Origin: an uncultured Lachnospiraceae bacterium | Lineage (GTDB): Bacteria > Bacillota > Clostridia > Lachnospirales > Lachnospiraceae | DNA: 64,000 bases | Direction: 5' to 3' | Assembly: GCA_947625755.1 (NCBI GenBank) | Contig: CANQPJ010000003.1 | Location: forward strand, 1-64,000 | Shown here: positions 53,645 to 63,840 of the stretch, piece by piece | Layout of the letters: each line of letters begins with the position of its first letter | How positions within the stretch are numbered: the first letter of the stretch is position 1 | Made by a program: the position numbers and the translations under genes | The notes under the pieces: model-generated | Databases searched by the model: none | What the model saw: the letters and a program-made list of their open reading frames with translations, nothing else | Told to the model about the DNA's origin: nothing

Positions 53645-56038
53645 TTAACGTCTTACTTTAACTCCCTTTGTTCCTCTTTTCCCGATTTTTAATTTCCGAA
53701 GCTCGACCTTTTTCCCCTTATATTCTACCACCTCATTATCCCCTACATCAAGAAGGTAAACGTTGGAAACAAAGTCGTTCGGATTTAATTTAATTCCTTT
53801 AACACCCAGCGTGGCTTTCTTCATTTCAGGTACTTCCCGGATTGGAAATCTAAGGAAAATCCCATCATTTGTCTGAAGCACAAGTATTTCTCTTGTATAT
53901 TGCAGTTCTGTTCCATGCATTGTGTTATCCAGCATATCCATCGGATCAAATTCCATTTGCTGCAAATCTAATGGTTCCAAATCATCCGACCCGCCTGTTA
54001 TCATAACAGGCATATCTATCTCTTCCGGAGCAGCCTCCTTTTCAGATACTCTGGTAATCCTGACGGATACTACTTCATCCTCTTTCCCCAGTTTTGTAGC
54101 CGCCATGGTCTTTCGGTTTGTATCAAATTCACTGCCATCCACCAGCTTAATCATTCCGTTTTTCGTTGTGAAAAGCAGCTTTTTATTCTTTATCATCTGA
54201 AATGACATCAGAGCCACAATACTTTCACCCTGACTGGAGTAATTTCCAAGGTTGTCAATCGGAACTCCTTTCTCCCTGACCTTTTTGGTAGGAATATTCT
54301 GAACCTTAATCTGATGGATATTGCCATTATTCGTAAATATGCAGATACTGTCTGTGTTCATACAATTAAAATAATATTTGTTATCCCGCGTAACAGATTC
54401 AATATTCCTATCAAAGGCAGCCGGTTCCAAAAGCTTGGCATATCCGAATTTGTCCTGAACAAAAACAACTTCCTGTTCTACAAAAGCGTTCTCATCATAA
54501 ACCGCTTCTTCTCCATCCTCAATAACTGTTCTGCGCTTTCTGCCATATTCCTTCCCAATGGCACGCAAATCTTTTATTATGATACGTGTCATGGCACGTT
54601 TACTGCCCAGTATTTCCTCATAGTCAGCAATCTGATTGACCAGTTCCTCATATTCTTTTTGAAGCGCCATAATCTCCAATCCGATTAACTTGGCAAGCCT
54701 TAAATCAAGAATTGCCTGCGCCTGACGTTCTGTAAAAAAGAGATTCCCCGCTAAAATTTCTGATTCCAGATTTTTAAACTGAATACCGTCTGTCTTACCT
54801 TTGACCAGACATTCCTTCACCTGCTTCTGGCTCTGGCATCCTCTGATAATTTCAATAATCAAATCAATAATATTTGTCGCTTTTATCAGACCTTCTTTTA
54901 TTTCTTTCTGCTCCAGCGCTTTGTTCAGCAGGGTTGTATACTTACGTGTTGCAAGTTCGTATTGGAAATCTACATTATGCTGTATAATTTTTTTCAGCCC
55001 CATTACTTCCGGTCTTCCATCTGCAATGGCTAACATATTGACGCCAAATGTATCTTCCAGTTTTGTCTTTTTATAGAGCATATTTTTTAGTTTTTCAACA
55101 TCTGCTCCTTTTTTCAGTTCCAAAACAATACGGATTCCATCTTTGTCCGATGCATTGGAAATATCTACAATATCATTGGTCTTTTTGGTTTCTACCAAAT
55201 CAATGATGTCCGAAATACACTTGCCGATACCGGCGCCAATCATTGTATACGGTATTTCCGTAATGACTAATTTGTCTTTTTCCCTGCCTTTTCCTTTTTC
55301 AAACACGAATTTTGCGCGAAGTTTAATCTTTCCTGCACCGCTTTCATATATCGCCGGCAGTTCAGATTTATTGGCTACAATTCCTCCGGTTGGAAAATCA
55401 GGACCGGGCATGATTTTTATTAATTCTTCTGTGGTAATGCTGTTTTTTTCCATATAGGCAATGACCGCGTCAATAACCTCTCCAAGATTATGGGTAGGTA
55501 TATTGGTAGTCATGCCTACTGCGATTCCCTCTGCCCCATTCACGAGAAGATTAGGTACTCTTACAGGAAGCACCTGCGGTTCTTTCTCGGTCTCATCAAA
55601 ATTGGGGATAAAGTCCACTACGTCTTTATTCAAATCTGCAAGATAAACATCCTCTGTAAACTTCTGTAATTTTGCCTCGGTATAACGCATTGCCGCAGCT
55701 CCATCGCCCTCAATGGAACCAAAATTTCCATGACCGTCAACCAGCGCCATTCCCTTTTTAAATTCCTGCGCTAATACGACAAGCGTCTCATAAATAGAGC
55801 TGTCGCCATGTGGGTGGTATTTACCCATGGTATCGCCGACAATACGCGCAGATTTACGATGTGGTTTGTCATGATTCAGCCCCAGCTGGTCCATGGCATA
55901 CAACACACGTCTCTGCACCGGTTTGAGTCCATCTCTTGCATCCGGAAGGGCTCTGGCACAAATAACACTCATGGCATAATCAATATAGCTTTTCTGCATT
56001 ACTTCAGAATACTCTGTTTTAATAATCTGTTCCGCCAT
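53645..56038 (-). CDS. parC: type IIA topoisomerase A subunit (ParC-like)
   Basis: The DNA breakage-reunion subunit. The 797-aa protein has the active-site Tyr119 in [12 protein letters not shown], the quinolone-region [10 protein letters not shown], a coiled coil and a C-terminal beta-pinwheel. The pinwheel has no QRRGGKG-type GyrA box (the first blade reads [11 protein letters not shown]), which favours topoisomerase IV, and so decatenation, over gyrase. An acidic insert (about 668-705) interrupts the pinwheel. It follows parE by 10 bp. A second gyrase-like pair elsewhere in the genome is expected. Confidence 0.85.
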   Translation of the reverse strand: MAEQIIKTEYSEVMQKSYIDYAMSVICARALPDARDGLKPVQRRVLYAMDQLGLNHDKPHRKSARIVGDTMGKYHPHGDSSIYETLVVLAQEFKKGMALVDGHGNFGSIEGDGAAAMRYTEAKLQKFTEDVYLADLNKDVVDFIPNFDETEKEPQVLPVRVPNLLVNGAEGIAVGMTTNIPTHNLGEVIDAVIAYMEKNSITTEELIKIMPGPDFPTGGIVANKSELPAIYESGAGKIKLRAKFVFEKGKGREKDKLVITEIPYTMIGAGIGKCISDIIDLVETKKTNDIVDISNASDKDGIRIVLELKKGADVEKLKNMLYKKTKLEDTFGVNMLAIADGRPEVMGLKKIIQHNVDFQYELATRKYTTLLNKALEQKEIKEGLIKATNIIDLIIEIIRGCQSQKQVKECLVKGKTDGIQFKNLESEILAGNLFFTERQAQAILDLRLAKLIGLEIMALQKEYEELVNQIADYEEILGSKRAMTRIIIKDLRAIGKEYGRKRRTVIEDGEEAVYDENAFVEQEVVFVQDKFGYAKLLEPAAFDRNIESVTRDNKYYFNCMNTDSICIFTNNGNIHQIKVQNIPTKKVREKGVPIDNLGNYSSQGESIVALMSFQMIKNKKLLFTTKNGMIKLVDGSEFDTNRKTMAATKLGKEDEVVSVRITRVSEKEAAPEEIDMPVMITGGSDDLEPLDLQQMEFDPMDMLDNTMHGTELQYTREILVLQTNDGIFLRFPIREVPEMKKATLGVKGIKLNPNDFVSNVYLLDVGDNEVVEYKGKKVELRKLKIGKRGTKGVKVRR

Positions 56039-56048
56039 TTTTCCCTCC

Positions 56049-57956
56049 CTAAATATCTAAATCTGCGTCTTTTGCATGCTTATAAATGAAATCACGTCGT
56101 GGTGCAACATCACTGCCCATCAGCATACTTGTCACATCTGATGCCAGTCTTGCATCTTCGATTTCTACCTGTTTTAATATTCTGCGTTTTGGGTCAAGAG
56201 TCGTCTCCCATAACTGTTCCGGATCCATCTCCCCAAGTCCTTTATACCTCTGTAATGTGAAACCATTATGAGTCTGCCTGTATTTTTCCAGCGCCTTATC
56301 GTCATACAAATATTCCCCCTCACCCCGTTTTGGTACCACTTTGTAAAGAGGCGGTGTGGCAATATATACATGTCCATGCGTAATCAACTCCGGCATAAAG
56401 CGGTAAAAAAATGTAAGAAGTAACGTGTCAATATGGGACCCATCCACATCTGCATCCGTCATAATGATAATCTTGTGAAATTTTAATTTATCAATATCAA
56501 AATCATTTCCATATCCCTCGGAAAATCCACATCCAAAAGCATTAATCATGGTTTTTATTTCTGCATTTGCCAGTACCTTATCCATAGATGCCTTTTCAAC
56601 ATTTAATATCTTTCCGCGAATCGGCATAATTGCCTGTGTTTTTCTGTCTCTGGCGGTCTTTGCCGAACCACCGGCAGAATCTCCTTCTACTATGAAAATT
56701 TCGCAGTCCTGCGGTTTCCGGCTCTCACAGTTTGCCAGTTTTCCGTTACTGTCAATAGAGAACTTACTCTTTGACAGCATATTGGTCTTTGCCTTTTCCT
56801 CCGACTTTCGAATTTTCGCTGACTTTTCCGCACAGCTGATTACATTTTTCAATGTTTCAAGGTTTTTATCAAAAAACAGAGTCAGCTGCTCACCGGCGAT
56901 ACTTTTTGTAACTTTTTCCGCATCCGGATTGTCCAGTTTTGTCTTTGTCTGTCCTTCAAATCGTGGATCCGGATGTTTACATGCCACCACTGCTGTCAGT
57001 CCGTTACGAACATCTGCTCCGGTAAAATTCGCATCTTTTTCCTTCAGGATGCCAAGTTCTCTGGCATACTGATTAATCGTCTGCGTAAGGATGGATTTAA
57101 ATCCGGTAATATGAGCGCCCCCTTCCTGCGTATAAATATTATTACAGAAACCTGAAATATTCTCTGTAAATTCATTAATATACTGAAAGGCTATCTCTAT
57201 TTCAATTCCGTCAATATCATTTTTAAAATAAACAATATCCGTAACCTTTTCTTTATCCTTATTCATGTCAGCAATAAATGCCTTAATTCCTTCCGGTTCA
57301 TGGAAGATGACGGTCTCTTCCTCTCCTACGCGTTTATTCTCAAATATGATGGTAAGTTCCGGATTTAAATAAGCTGTTTCATGCAATCTGCTCTTAATTG
57401 CATCAGCCTTAAAATATATTTTTTCAAAAATTTCTCCATCCGGAAAGAAGCTGACCGTAGTACCTGTATCATTTTTTCTGCATGTACCTGTTTCTTTCAA
57501 GTCATAACAGACTTTTCCCTGCTCATATCTCTGATTATAAATTTTCCCCCCACGCTTTACATTAACTTCCAGCCAAAGCGACAAAGCATTGACGACAGAT
57601 GAACCTACGCCATGTAAACCGCCGGAAATTTTATAATTTCCATCTCCAAACTTTCCACCGGCATGCAGGGTTGTAAATACCACTTCTACTGCCGGGCGTC
57701 CTGTCTGTTCATTTATATCGACAGGAATACCCCTTCCATTGTCCTGAATGACAGCAGAACCATCTTTCTCCAATGTCACCTTGATTTCTGAACATTGTCC
57801 TGCCAGATGCTCGTCCACAGAATTATCTACAATTTCGTATATCAGATGGTTCAAACCTTTTGTTCCAACACTTCCTATATACATTCCCGGTCTCTTCCGT
57901 ACCGGTTCCAGTCCTTCCAATACAGAAATACTGTTTCCGTCATAATTATTTGTCAT
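56049..57956 (-). CDS. parE: type IIA topoisomerase B subunit (ParE-like)
   Basis: The ATPase subunit. From the ATG at 57956 (after GGAGAGAATTGATA) it is 635 aa. GHKL ATPase motifs: EIVDNSVDEHLAG, QDNGRGIPVD, HAGGKFGDGNYKISGGLHGV; TOPRIM motifs: EGDSAGGSAK and DADVDGSHIDTLLL; C-terminal QRYKGLGEMDPEQLWETT. GyrB and ParE are hard to separate by motif; ParE is chosen because the partner lacks a GyrA box. Confidence 0.87.
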   Translation of the reverse strand: MTNNYDGNSISVLEGLEPVRKRPGMYIGSVGTKGLNHLIYEIVDNSVDEHLAGQCSEIKVTLEKDGSAVIQDNGRGIPVDINEQTGRPAVEVVFTTLHAGGKFGDGNYKISGGLHGVGSSVVNALSLWLEVNVKRGGKIYNQRYEQGKVCYDLKETGTCRKNDTGTTVSFFPDGEIFEKIYFKADAIKSRLHETAYLNPELTIIFENKRVGEEETVIFHEPEGIKAFIADMNKDKEKVTDIVYFKNDIDGIEIEIAFQYINEFTENISGFCNNIYTQEGGAHITGFKSILTQTINQYARELGILKEKDANFTGADVRNGLTAVVACKHPDPRFEGQTKTKLDNPDAEKVTKSIAGEQLTLFFDKNLETLKNVISCAEKSAKIRKSEEKAKTNMLSKSKFSIDSNGKLANCESRKPQDCEIFIVEGDSAGGSAKTARDRKTQAIMPIRGKILNVEKASMDKVLANAEIKTMINAFGCGFSEGYGNDFDIDKLKFHKIIIMTDADVDGSHIDTLLLTFFYRFMPELITHGHVYIATPPLYKVVPKRGEGEYLYDDKALEKYRQTHNGFTLQRYKGLGEMDPEQLWETTLDPKRRILKQVEIEDARLASDVTSMLMGSDVAPRRDFIYKHAKDADLDI

Positions 57957-58038
57957 TATCAATTCTCTCCATTTCACTGACGGGTCGTCCCGCACTTTTT
58001 ATTATATTTCTATGTTTCACAACGTTTTCGCTGTATTC

Positions 58039-58701
58039 TCACTTTTCCGCTTTCATCTGAAAGAATCCACTCCCAAAATGCTTTCTCAACAGGTAATCTT
58101 TTCCTTCAAGATGGGCAAAATCATTAAACCGTTCTATATGAAATGTTCCCATTTTTTCATCATACATAATATGGCTAATACTGCAATTTTCTATTTGCCT
58201 GCCATAAGTAAGCCATTTTGCATAACCGGCGCCTGTAATACCGGTCAATAAAGCCCTCAATACACCTCCATGCGTTACTACGCATACATTTTTATAAGGT
58301 TGTTTTACCAGTTCTTTTAACGCCTCAAAAGAACGCTCAAAAACCATCCGACAGTTTTCTCCGCCATCAGGATAGGGGAGGTCCTCCGTCATGGAAGCCC
58401 TTTTTTCTAAAAACTTACCATATTTCTGTTTTAACTCTTCATTGGTAAGTCCTGTCAATCCGCCAAAATCTGCCTCCTGCCATCTCTCATCTATGATTCT
58501 TGGCTTGTCCAAATATTTATTTATAATATCGGCTGTCTCTCTTGCTCGAATGAGCTGGCTGGAAAAGACAGCTTCTATATGATAGGATGCAAGCCTTTTT
58601 CCAACTAATTCCGCCTGCTCTCTTCCTTCCTTTGAAAGCTCCACATCTACATTACACAGCGTGCTGTTTTGTCTTCCGTGTCGGATTAAATATATATTCA
58701 T
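58039..58701 (-). CDS. histidine phosphatase family protein
   Basis: A 220-aa phosphoglycerate-mutase-like phosphatase. The catalytic motif is LIRHGRQN (His8), the second His is in VVTHGGVLRALL, and acidic SEEAxFG-type residues are in QEADFGGLTG. The substrate is unknown; it resembles broad-specificity and CobC-like members. It lies between a GNAT gene and parE on the same strand and may be transcribed with both. Confidence 0.9.
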   Translation of the reverse strand: MNIYLIRHGRQNSTLCNVDVELSKEGREQAELVGKRLASYHIEAVFSSQLIRARETADIINKYLDKPRIIDERWQEADFGGLTGLTNEELKQKYGKFLEKRASMTEDLPYPDGGENCRMVFERSFEALKELVKQPYKNVCVVTHGGVLRALLTGITGAGYAKWLTYGRQIENCSISHIMYDEKMGTFHIERFNDFAHLEGKDYLLRKHFGSGFFQMKAEK

Positions 58702-58727
58702 CTGCTCACCTCTGCTACACTGAATTG

Positions 58728-59141
58728 TTAATTGATATACATAATCATTCCCGGTCCAAGCCGCTCCGTTGGTCGGGCAATAAATCCGTATTTTTTATAA
58801 AACTCTTCCCGCCCGATTGCACACATCAAATCAAGCATAATTTGTGTGTCCGGAAGTCTGATTTCTTTTACATAGTCAATCAGACTTTCCATAATCATCT
58901 GACCAACGCCCTTTCCCTGATATTCCGGAATTACAATCAAATCCTGTATATAACAGATGACTGCGCCATCACCTACAATACGTCCCATTCCAACAGGAAT
59001 ATCTTTGTCATAGGCAGTAACAGTAAGCAGGCTTCCTTCGATTGCCCTTTTTGCCTGTTCTTCCGTAAATATTTTCCAGTCAACTGCTTTTCTTAAATTT
59101 AAATATGTATTTACATCCAATTCATTATCTTTTAAAAACAT
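58728..59141 (-). CDS. GNAT-family N-acetyltransferase
   Basis: A 137-aa acetyl-CoA-dependent transferase. The acetyl-CoA loop is VIPEYQGKGVGQMIMESLID (Q-x-x-G-x-G/A) preceded by the strand YIQDLIV, and the C-terminal YKKYGFIARP is typical. The substrate is unknown. A strong promoter lies 73 bp upstream, making this the likely first gene of the leftward group that includes the phosphatase and parE. Confidence 0.9.
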   Translation of the reverse strand: MFLKDNELDVNTYLNLRKAVDWKIFTEEQAKRAIEGSLLTVTAYDKDIPVGMGRIVGDGAVICYIQDLIVIPEYQGKGVGQMIMESLIDYVKEIRLPDTQIMLDLMCAIGREEFYKKYGFIARPTERLGPGMIMYIN

Positions 59142-59213
59142 AATTTTCCATTTCCATATATCTTCTTACGACAAAAAACAACAATGTATTATTTTGCCTA
59201 TTTTAACTTATAT

Positions 59214-59242
59214 ATTATACAACATATTGGGTTTTTCTTCAA
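59214..59242 (-). promoter_or_regulatory. promoter of the GNAT gene
   Basis: On the minus strand TTGAAG (59237-59242) and a perfect TATAAT (59214-59219) with a 17-bp spacer. Confidence 0.75.
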
Positions 59243-59342
59243 GATATATAACAAAAAGTTGTGGTTCTTATTTTTTTAAGAAGAAATTTTTAACAACTAT
59301 TTAATTTACTACTTTGGAAATAATATAAAAGGGAGTTTTGAT

Positions 59343-60011
59343 ATGAAACTAAAATTTGAATTGATTTATAGAATTATATTTATAGTAATCTGTTCCATCG
59401 GAATTGGTATTCATTTTGATTTTAATAACAGAAATATTAACGCCCATGAGTTTAGTTTTTTTACTTTATGGAGTAATATTTTCTGTCTTATTGTGATGAT
59501 TATTTTGTTAATAAAGCATTTTATGGGAAAAGATACGCGTTCAAAAATATTGATATATTTCAAAGGAATGGCGCTCTCGTCCATTACCTGTACTTTTGTG
59601 ATTTATCATTTTTCCGAACACAGTATTCTATTGTCGGACAACAGCATAACTTCTCTTGGGATTCCCATAGAAAGTGTTTTCGCACATTATGTCATTCCGA
59701 CTATGTTTGTTCTTGACTGGTTAATCTTTCAGCCAAAAGGATTGTTCCAATGGCACAACATTATTACATGGCTGGCATTTCCATTGATTTATATTTTATG
59801 TTTTTTTACCAGATGTCAATGCAACAAACCGGAAGAATTTCTTAATGTACCCAAATATCCGTATTTCTTTTTAGACTATGAATGTATCGGATATGGAAAG
59901 TGTTTTTTATACATTCTGATTTTAATGATAATTTTTCTTGCAGCCAACATTATCATTATATTTTTTGATAAATTATTATTTCAAAGAATGACAAAAAAAC
60001 ACACAAAATAA
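59343..60011 (+). CDS. Pr6Pr-like six-helix membrane protein
   Basis: A 222-aa integral membrane protein with six or seven hydrophobic segments. The early motif FFTLWSNIFCLIVMII, the mid-protein HYVIPTMFVLDWLIFQPKG and a C-terminal YPYFFLDYECIGYGK match the Pr6Pr family (FAR-17a/AIG1-like), whose bacterial role is unknown. The ribosome binding site is AAGGGAG. It is an isolated plus-strand gene. Confidence 0.8.
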   Translation: MKLKFELIYRIIFIVICSIGIGIHFDFNNRNINAHEFSFFTLWSNIFCLIVMIILLIKHFMGKDTRSKILIYFKGMALSSITCTFVIYHFSEHSILLSDNSITSLGIPIESVFAHYVIPTMFVLDWLIFQPKGLFQWHNIITWLAFPLIYILCFFTRCQCNKPEEFLNVPKYPYFFLDYECIGYGKCFLYILILMIIFLAANIIIIFFDKLLFQRMTKKHTK

Positions 60012-60039
60012 AAAAGAGCTGTTCAAACAACCCTTTTTT
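60010..60039. terminator. possible bidirectional terminator
   Basis: AAAAAAG...CTTTTTT arms enclose a weak GTT/AAC stem between the convergent Pr6Pr-like and trpS genes. Confidence 0.45.
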
Positions 60040-60052
60040 ATCTATACAATCA

Positions 60053-61057
60053 TTATCTGATTTTCTCGGTAAGTCCTACTTTTTTCTGTACCTTTCGAAG
60101 CGTTTTATTTGCAAAATATGCCGCCTTTTCATCATTTTCCTTAATCACGGAGTTCAGGTAAGCCTTGTCTTTCTGAAGCGCATAAAATCTATCCTGAAGA
60201 GGCTTTAATCTGTCTGCCACTGCTTCGCCTACAGCCATCTTAAATTCACCATAACCTTTACCGTCAAACTCTCTTTCCACCTCTTGAATTGTCTTTCCGG
60301 TAATACAGGAATAAATATTAATCAGATTCTGAATACCCGGTTTTTTATCAGAATACGTAATTTCCATCTCTGAATCTGTCACTGCCCGCTTGAACTTTCT
60401 GATAATGGTATCCGTATCATCCATCAATAATATAACAGAATTCGGATTTTCGTCCGACTTGGACATCTTCCTGGTCGGATCCTGCAGACTCATAATTTTT
60501 GCTGTGGACTTTCCGATAAATGCCTCCGGTACCGTAAATACATCACCATAGATTGCATTAAATCTGTTTGCAATATCACGCGTAAGCTCTAAATGCTGTT
60601 TCTGGTCTGCACCCACAGGTACTACATCTGCCTGATACAGCAGAATATCTGCCGCCATCAGGGATGGGTAGGTAAAAAGTCCCGCATTGATATTATCCGA
60701 ATGTTTTGCAGCCTTGTCCTTAAACTGTGTCATTCTGTTAAGTTCTCCCATGTATGTAAAACAATCTAATATCCATGCCAGCTCTGCATGTGCTGACACA
60801 TGAGACTGAAAATAAATACAGTTCTTTTCCGGGTCAAGCCCTGCTGCTACATATAATGTATATAAATCCCTTGCTCTTTTTCTTAACTCTGCCGGATTCT
60901 GTCTGATGGTAAGAGAATGTAAATCAGCAATTGCGTAAAAACATTCATATTCTTCCTGCATTTTAAGCCAGTTGTCAAGAGCTCCCAAATAATTTCCAAG
61001 TGTAAGCGTGCCTGTCGACTGCATGGCACTATATGATACTTTCTTATCGCCTAACAT
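60053..61057 (-). CDS. trpS: tryptophanyl-tRNA synthetase
   Basis: A class Ic synthetase that charges tRNA-Trp. From the ATG at 61057 (AAGGAGAAAATTT before it) it is 334 aa; an upstream start would add 21 residues that are not family-like. The HIGH-type motif lies in STGTLTLGNYLGALDNW, and the KMSKS motif is RKMSKSDENP. The loop GADQKQHLELTRDIANRFN is typical. The leader is too short for a T-box, and none was seen. Confidence 0.96.
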   Translation of the reverse strand: MLGDKKVSYSAMQSTGTLTLGNYLGALDNWLKMQEEYECFYAIADLHSLTIRQNPAELRKRARDLYTLYVAAGLDPEKNCIYFQSHVSAHAELAWILDCFTYMGELNRMTQFKDKAAKHSDNINAGLFTYPSLMAADILLYQADVVPVGADQKQHLELTRDIANRFNAIYGDVFTVPEAFIGKSTAKIMSLQDPTRKMSKSDENPNSVILLMDDTDTIIRKFKRAVTDSEMEITYSDKKPGIQNLINIYSCITGKTIQEVEREFDGKGYGEFKMAVGEAVADRLKPLQDRFYALQKDKAYLNSVIKENDEKAAYFANKTLRKVQKKVGLTEKIR

Positions 61058-61088
61058 AAATTTTCTCCTTTTTTCAACATACTTTAAT

Positions 61089-61097
61089 ATCATACCA
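61089..61097 (-). promoter_or_regulatory. extended -10 promoter of trpS
   Basis: TGGTATGAT on the minus strand, an extended -10 (TGnTATGAT), with only a weak -35 region (TTGTAC, 20-bp spacer). Confidence 0.45.
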
Positions 61098-61178
61098 CTT
61101 TTCCTGAAAAATGTGTACAAAAATTGATTTTTACATACCGGAATATCATTCTATGTAAGCTTTTAAAAACTGCCTTAT

Positions 61179-61958
61179 TTAAAAATATAAATTTTTTATA
61201 ATCTTTAATACGACTAACAGAAGAATATGCGCAGGATAAAATATGTAAAAGAAATACTTCCATTGGTATTTCCCGGCTTTTTCATTATAAAAAGCTATGG
61301 GAATGATGCTTAATGTCCCAAGCCATTGTATGCTGTATCCATACATTCCCATGTTAAACGCCAGATTGGTAATGACTCTGCCGATATGATGTTTCCGGAA
61401 TGCATAAAAGCAGAGAATCAGCATTATCCCGCCATAGGAATAACAACAATTTAAAAAATACGCCATGGCAAAACTTATTAGCATAACTCCCAATTCAAGG
61501 ATCGTATTCATCCTCCCGGCTCCTATTTTTTTTAATATGTTGTCGGAGTAATTTACCTTGTACTTTGAAATAGAATCCAATGCCCATATCATCATATACC
61601 CGATAAACAATGTCAGAATAACATTTTGCCTTCCCAAATCAAAAAAACTGCCATACATCATATTATATGGAATTTCTGAAATAAGAGAAAAAATTCCCAA
61701 AATAATTCCATGTCTTACTCTGTCATGCGTATAATAAAATCCCTCTACAAGAATAAAAGTAAAAATCGGAAAACTGATTCTTCCTATTCCTCTGGCTGCC
61801 ATATATGCTGTATGGTGATGGGCTAGAAATAAAAGTCCAAAATGGTCTATAAACATGGTAACGACAGCAATTATTTTAAGTGCAAAACTACTCAACCCCC
61901 ATTTTTCTAAATCAATATACGTTCCAATCCCCTTTTCATTCAATTCTCTCAACATCAT
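61179..61958 (-). CDS. TraX-family membrane protein
   Basis: A 259-aa protein with about seven membrane segments, of the TraX family (named for F-pilin acetylation, but widespread on chromosomes). Family features are FALKIIAVVTMFIDHFGLLF and GRISFPIFTFILVEGFYYT early, and YPAHILLLVVLK at the end. No conjugation gene is near, so a role in surface or lipid acetylation is only a guess. It follows the GlgX-like gene by 11 bp. Confidence 0.88.
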   Translation of the reverse strand: MMLRELNEKGIGTYIDLEKWGLSSFALKIIAVVTMFIDHFGLLFLAHHHTAYMAARGIGRISFPIFTFILVEGFYYTHDRVRHGIILGIFSLISEIPYNMMYGSFFDLGRQNVILTLFIGYMMIWALDSISKYKVNYSDNILKKIGAGRMNTILELGVMLISFAMAYFLNCCYSYGGIMLILCFYAFRKHHIGRVITNLAFNMGMYGYSIQWLGTLSIIPIAFYNEKAGKYQWKYFFYIFYPAHILLLVVLKIIKNLYF

Positions 61959-61969
61959 TCTATCCTTAT

Positions 61970-63802
61970 TTACTTAATTTCGCTGACAAGCACCGTCACG
62001 CTTCTCCCCGGCACATTCAATGATCTGCCAATCTCTTCTTCTGTATTTTCCGGACTTGTTGAAAATGCAATATGCCATTTGTTTTTATTTCTGGCAGATG
62101 GCACACCAAAACTTTGTTCTTCCCAATACATATTATAAGCAATATATATGTCCGGCTCATCCTCTCCGGTGCAGTCCATGGCATATTTTCCGCAATACAT
62201 CGTAGAAAAATGTCTGTTGAAGTGACTGAAATCTGCATACCATGCTTTTGTTCCATGATACGACATGTCCGGTAGTCCATAAGATTTATAATCCATTTGC
62301 CTCGTTTCATCTTTTAAGTGTAATACCTTATGTTCTTTTCGGAACTGTATGAGTTTTTTTGTAAAATCCAAAATATCTCTGGCAATCGCTGTCGTGTTCC
62401 AGTTGGTCCACGAAATCTCATTATCCAGACAGTAAGGATTATTGTTGCCCTTCTGGGAGTTACACATCTCGTCTCCTGCATATATCATAGGGACACCCTG
62501 ACTTAAAAGCACCAGACATAATGCGTTTTTTATCTGTTTTTTTCGCAAATCCATGACCTTGCGCTTTCTTGTGTCGCCCTCTGCGCCACAATTCCAGCTG
62601 TAGTTATAAACTGCGCCATCCTGATTATTTTCTCCATTTAATTCATTATATTTTCTATCGTAGGAAACCGAGTCATACAATGTAAATGTATTATGATTGG
62701 ACACATAATTTACCACTGCAACTCCGGGAGGATTTGCTTTTATCTTATAAGATATTGTATTCAGCAAATCTTCATCACCTTTTATAAATCTTCTCGTAGC
62801 TATCATAAAGTCATCATTAAAATTAGCAAGATTTCTCGGGTATGAGCTGCAATGATAAAAATCTGTATCTGCTGCAAAACTATACGTAAAAATCTTTGTG
62901 GTGCAAAGCAAATCATCTGTCTGAATCATTCGCATCACTGCTTCTTCACAATTCGCATGAATACCGTCGATATGATATTCCATTACCCAGTAATGAAGAC
63001 AATCTAAAATCTCCTGCGGATTTGTCCCCTGTGGAAAGAAAAACTCCATGGACACCTCGATACCATTTTTATGAAGCTCTCTTACCATATATTTAAATTC
63101 TTCTACCTCACCGCCGACCTTGTTGGAAAATGCGTAAGCAGCCTTCGGGGCAAAGGTATAACCGTCCGTGTATCCCCAATAATTTAATTTTGGCTGTTCT
63201 ATGCTGAACTGTCCACGCATAGATGTCGCTTTTTCCTTTTTTATCTCATTGAATTCGTAAGCCGGCATTAATTCTATCATAGTAATTCCCAGCTCTTTTA
63301 AATAAGGAATTTTGTCTACAATTCCTAAATAAGTTCCCTTATGCTTCACCTTGGAACTGCTGTGTTTTGTAAAACCTCTGACATGTAATCTGTAAAGTAT
63401 CGTATCTTCAAAAGGAACACACAATGGCGCATCTTTCTGCCAGTCATAGTCATCCGCCACAATGCCTGCCCTTAACTGCTCACTGTCAGACGCCCACTGC
63501 TTCTTTCCGGTTAATGCCTTTGCATATTTATCTACGACGACCTTTCCATCTACACAAAAATTATAATCGTACTGCCTGTAATCAAGACCTGAAACGCTCA
63601 TAGCATATACATTCCCGATTACTTCAGCATTTTCAAACGGGATTCTAAATGCCTCCTTATCCTCCCCTTTTTTATACAAAATAACTTCACATCTGCTCCC
63701 CACTTTTGCGGTAATCGCAAAATTAACACGTTCTCCAATTACGGTAGCTCCCATTGTTAATGGATTTCCTCTGTATACTTTTATATCTTTTAAATTATTC
63801 AT
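61970..63802 (-). CDS. GlgX/pullulanase-like GH13 protein lacking catalytic residues
   Basis: A 610-aa protein with an N-terminal CBM48-like domain (about 8-95) and a GH13 barrel (130-500) most like glycogen debranching enzymes. The ATG at 63802 follows AGGACAGACAT. The fold is supported by ILYRLHVRGFTKHSSS, YWGYTDGYTFAPKAAY and LLSQGVPMIYAGDEMCNSQ. The catalytic regions are changed: region I reads GIEVSMEFFFPQG in place of DVVxNH; region II reads DGIHAN (279-284), with Asn284 at the nucleophile Asp position and His at the Arg; region III has no GE; region IV reads VSNHN (367-371) in place of NHD. It is therefore probably not a glycosidase, and may bind glycogen or regulate. Confidence 0.87.
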   Translation of the reverse strand: MNNLKDIKVYRGNPLTMGATVIGERVNFAITAKVGSRCEVILYKKGEDKEAFRIPFENAEVIGNVYAMSVSGLDYRQYDYNFCVDGKVVVDKYAKALTGKKQWASDSEQLRAGIVADDYDWQKDAPLCVPFEDTILYRLHVRGFTKHSSSKVKHKGTYLGIVDKIPYLKELGITMIELMPAYEFNEIKKEKATSMRGQFSIEQPKLNYWGYTDGYTFAPKAAYAFSNKVGGEVEEFKYMVRELHKNGIEVSMEFFFPQGTNPQEILDCLHYWVMEYHIDGIHANCEEAVMRMIQTDDLLCTTKIFTYSFAADTDFYHCSSYPRNLANFNDDFMIATRRFIKGDEDLLNTISYKIKANPPGVAVVNYVSNHNTFTLYDSVSYDRKYNELNGENNQDGAVYNYSWNCGAEGDTRKRKVMDLRKKQIKNALCLVLLSQGVPMIYAGDEMCNSQKGNNNPYCLDNEISWTNWNTTAIARDILDFTKKLIQFRKEHKVLHLKDETRQMDYKSYGLPDMSYHGTKAWYADFSHFNRHFSTMYCGKYAMDCTGEDEPDIYIAYNMYWEEQSFGVPSARNKNKWHIAFSTSPENTEEEIGRSLNVPGRSVTVLVSEIK

Positions 63803-63840
63803 ATGTCTGTCCTTTCTAGTCCCGCTGTCATATTCATCTG

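Noticed and set aside
61058-61178. T-box leader for trpS
   Set aside because: The gap is only about 120 bp and shows no T-box sequence or antiterminator, only a possible extended -10 promoter.
61179-61958. Conjugative element suggested by TraX
   Set aside because: No other transfer gene, relaxase or att site is near. TraX-family proteins are common on chromosomes.
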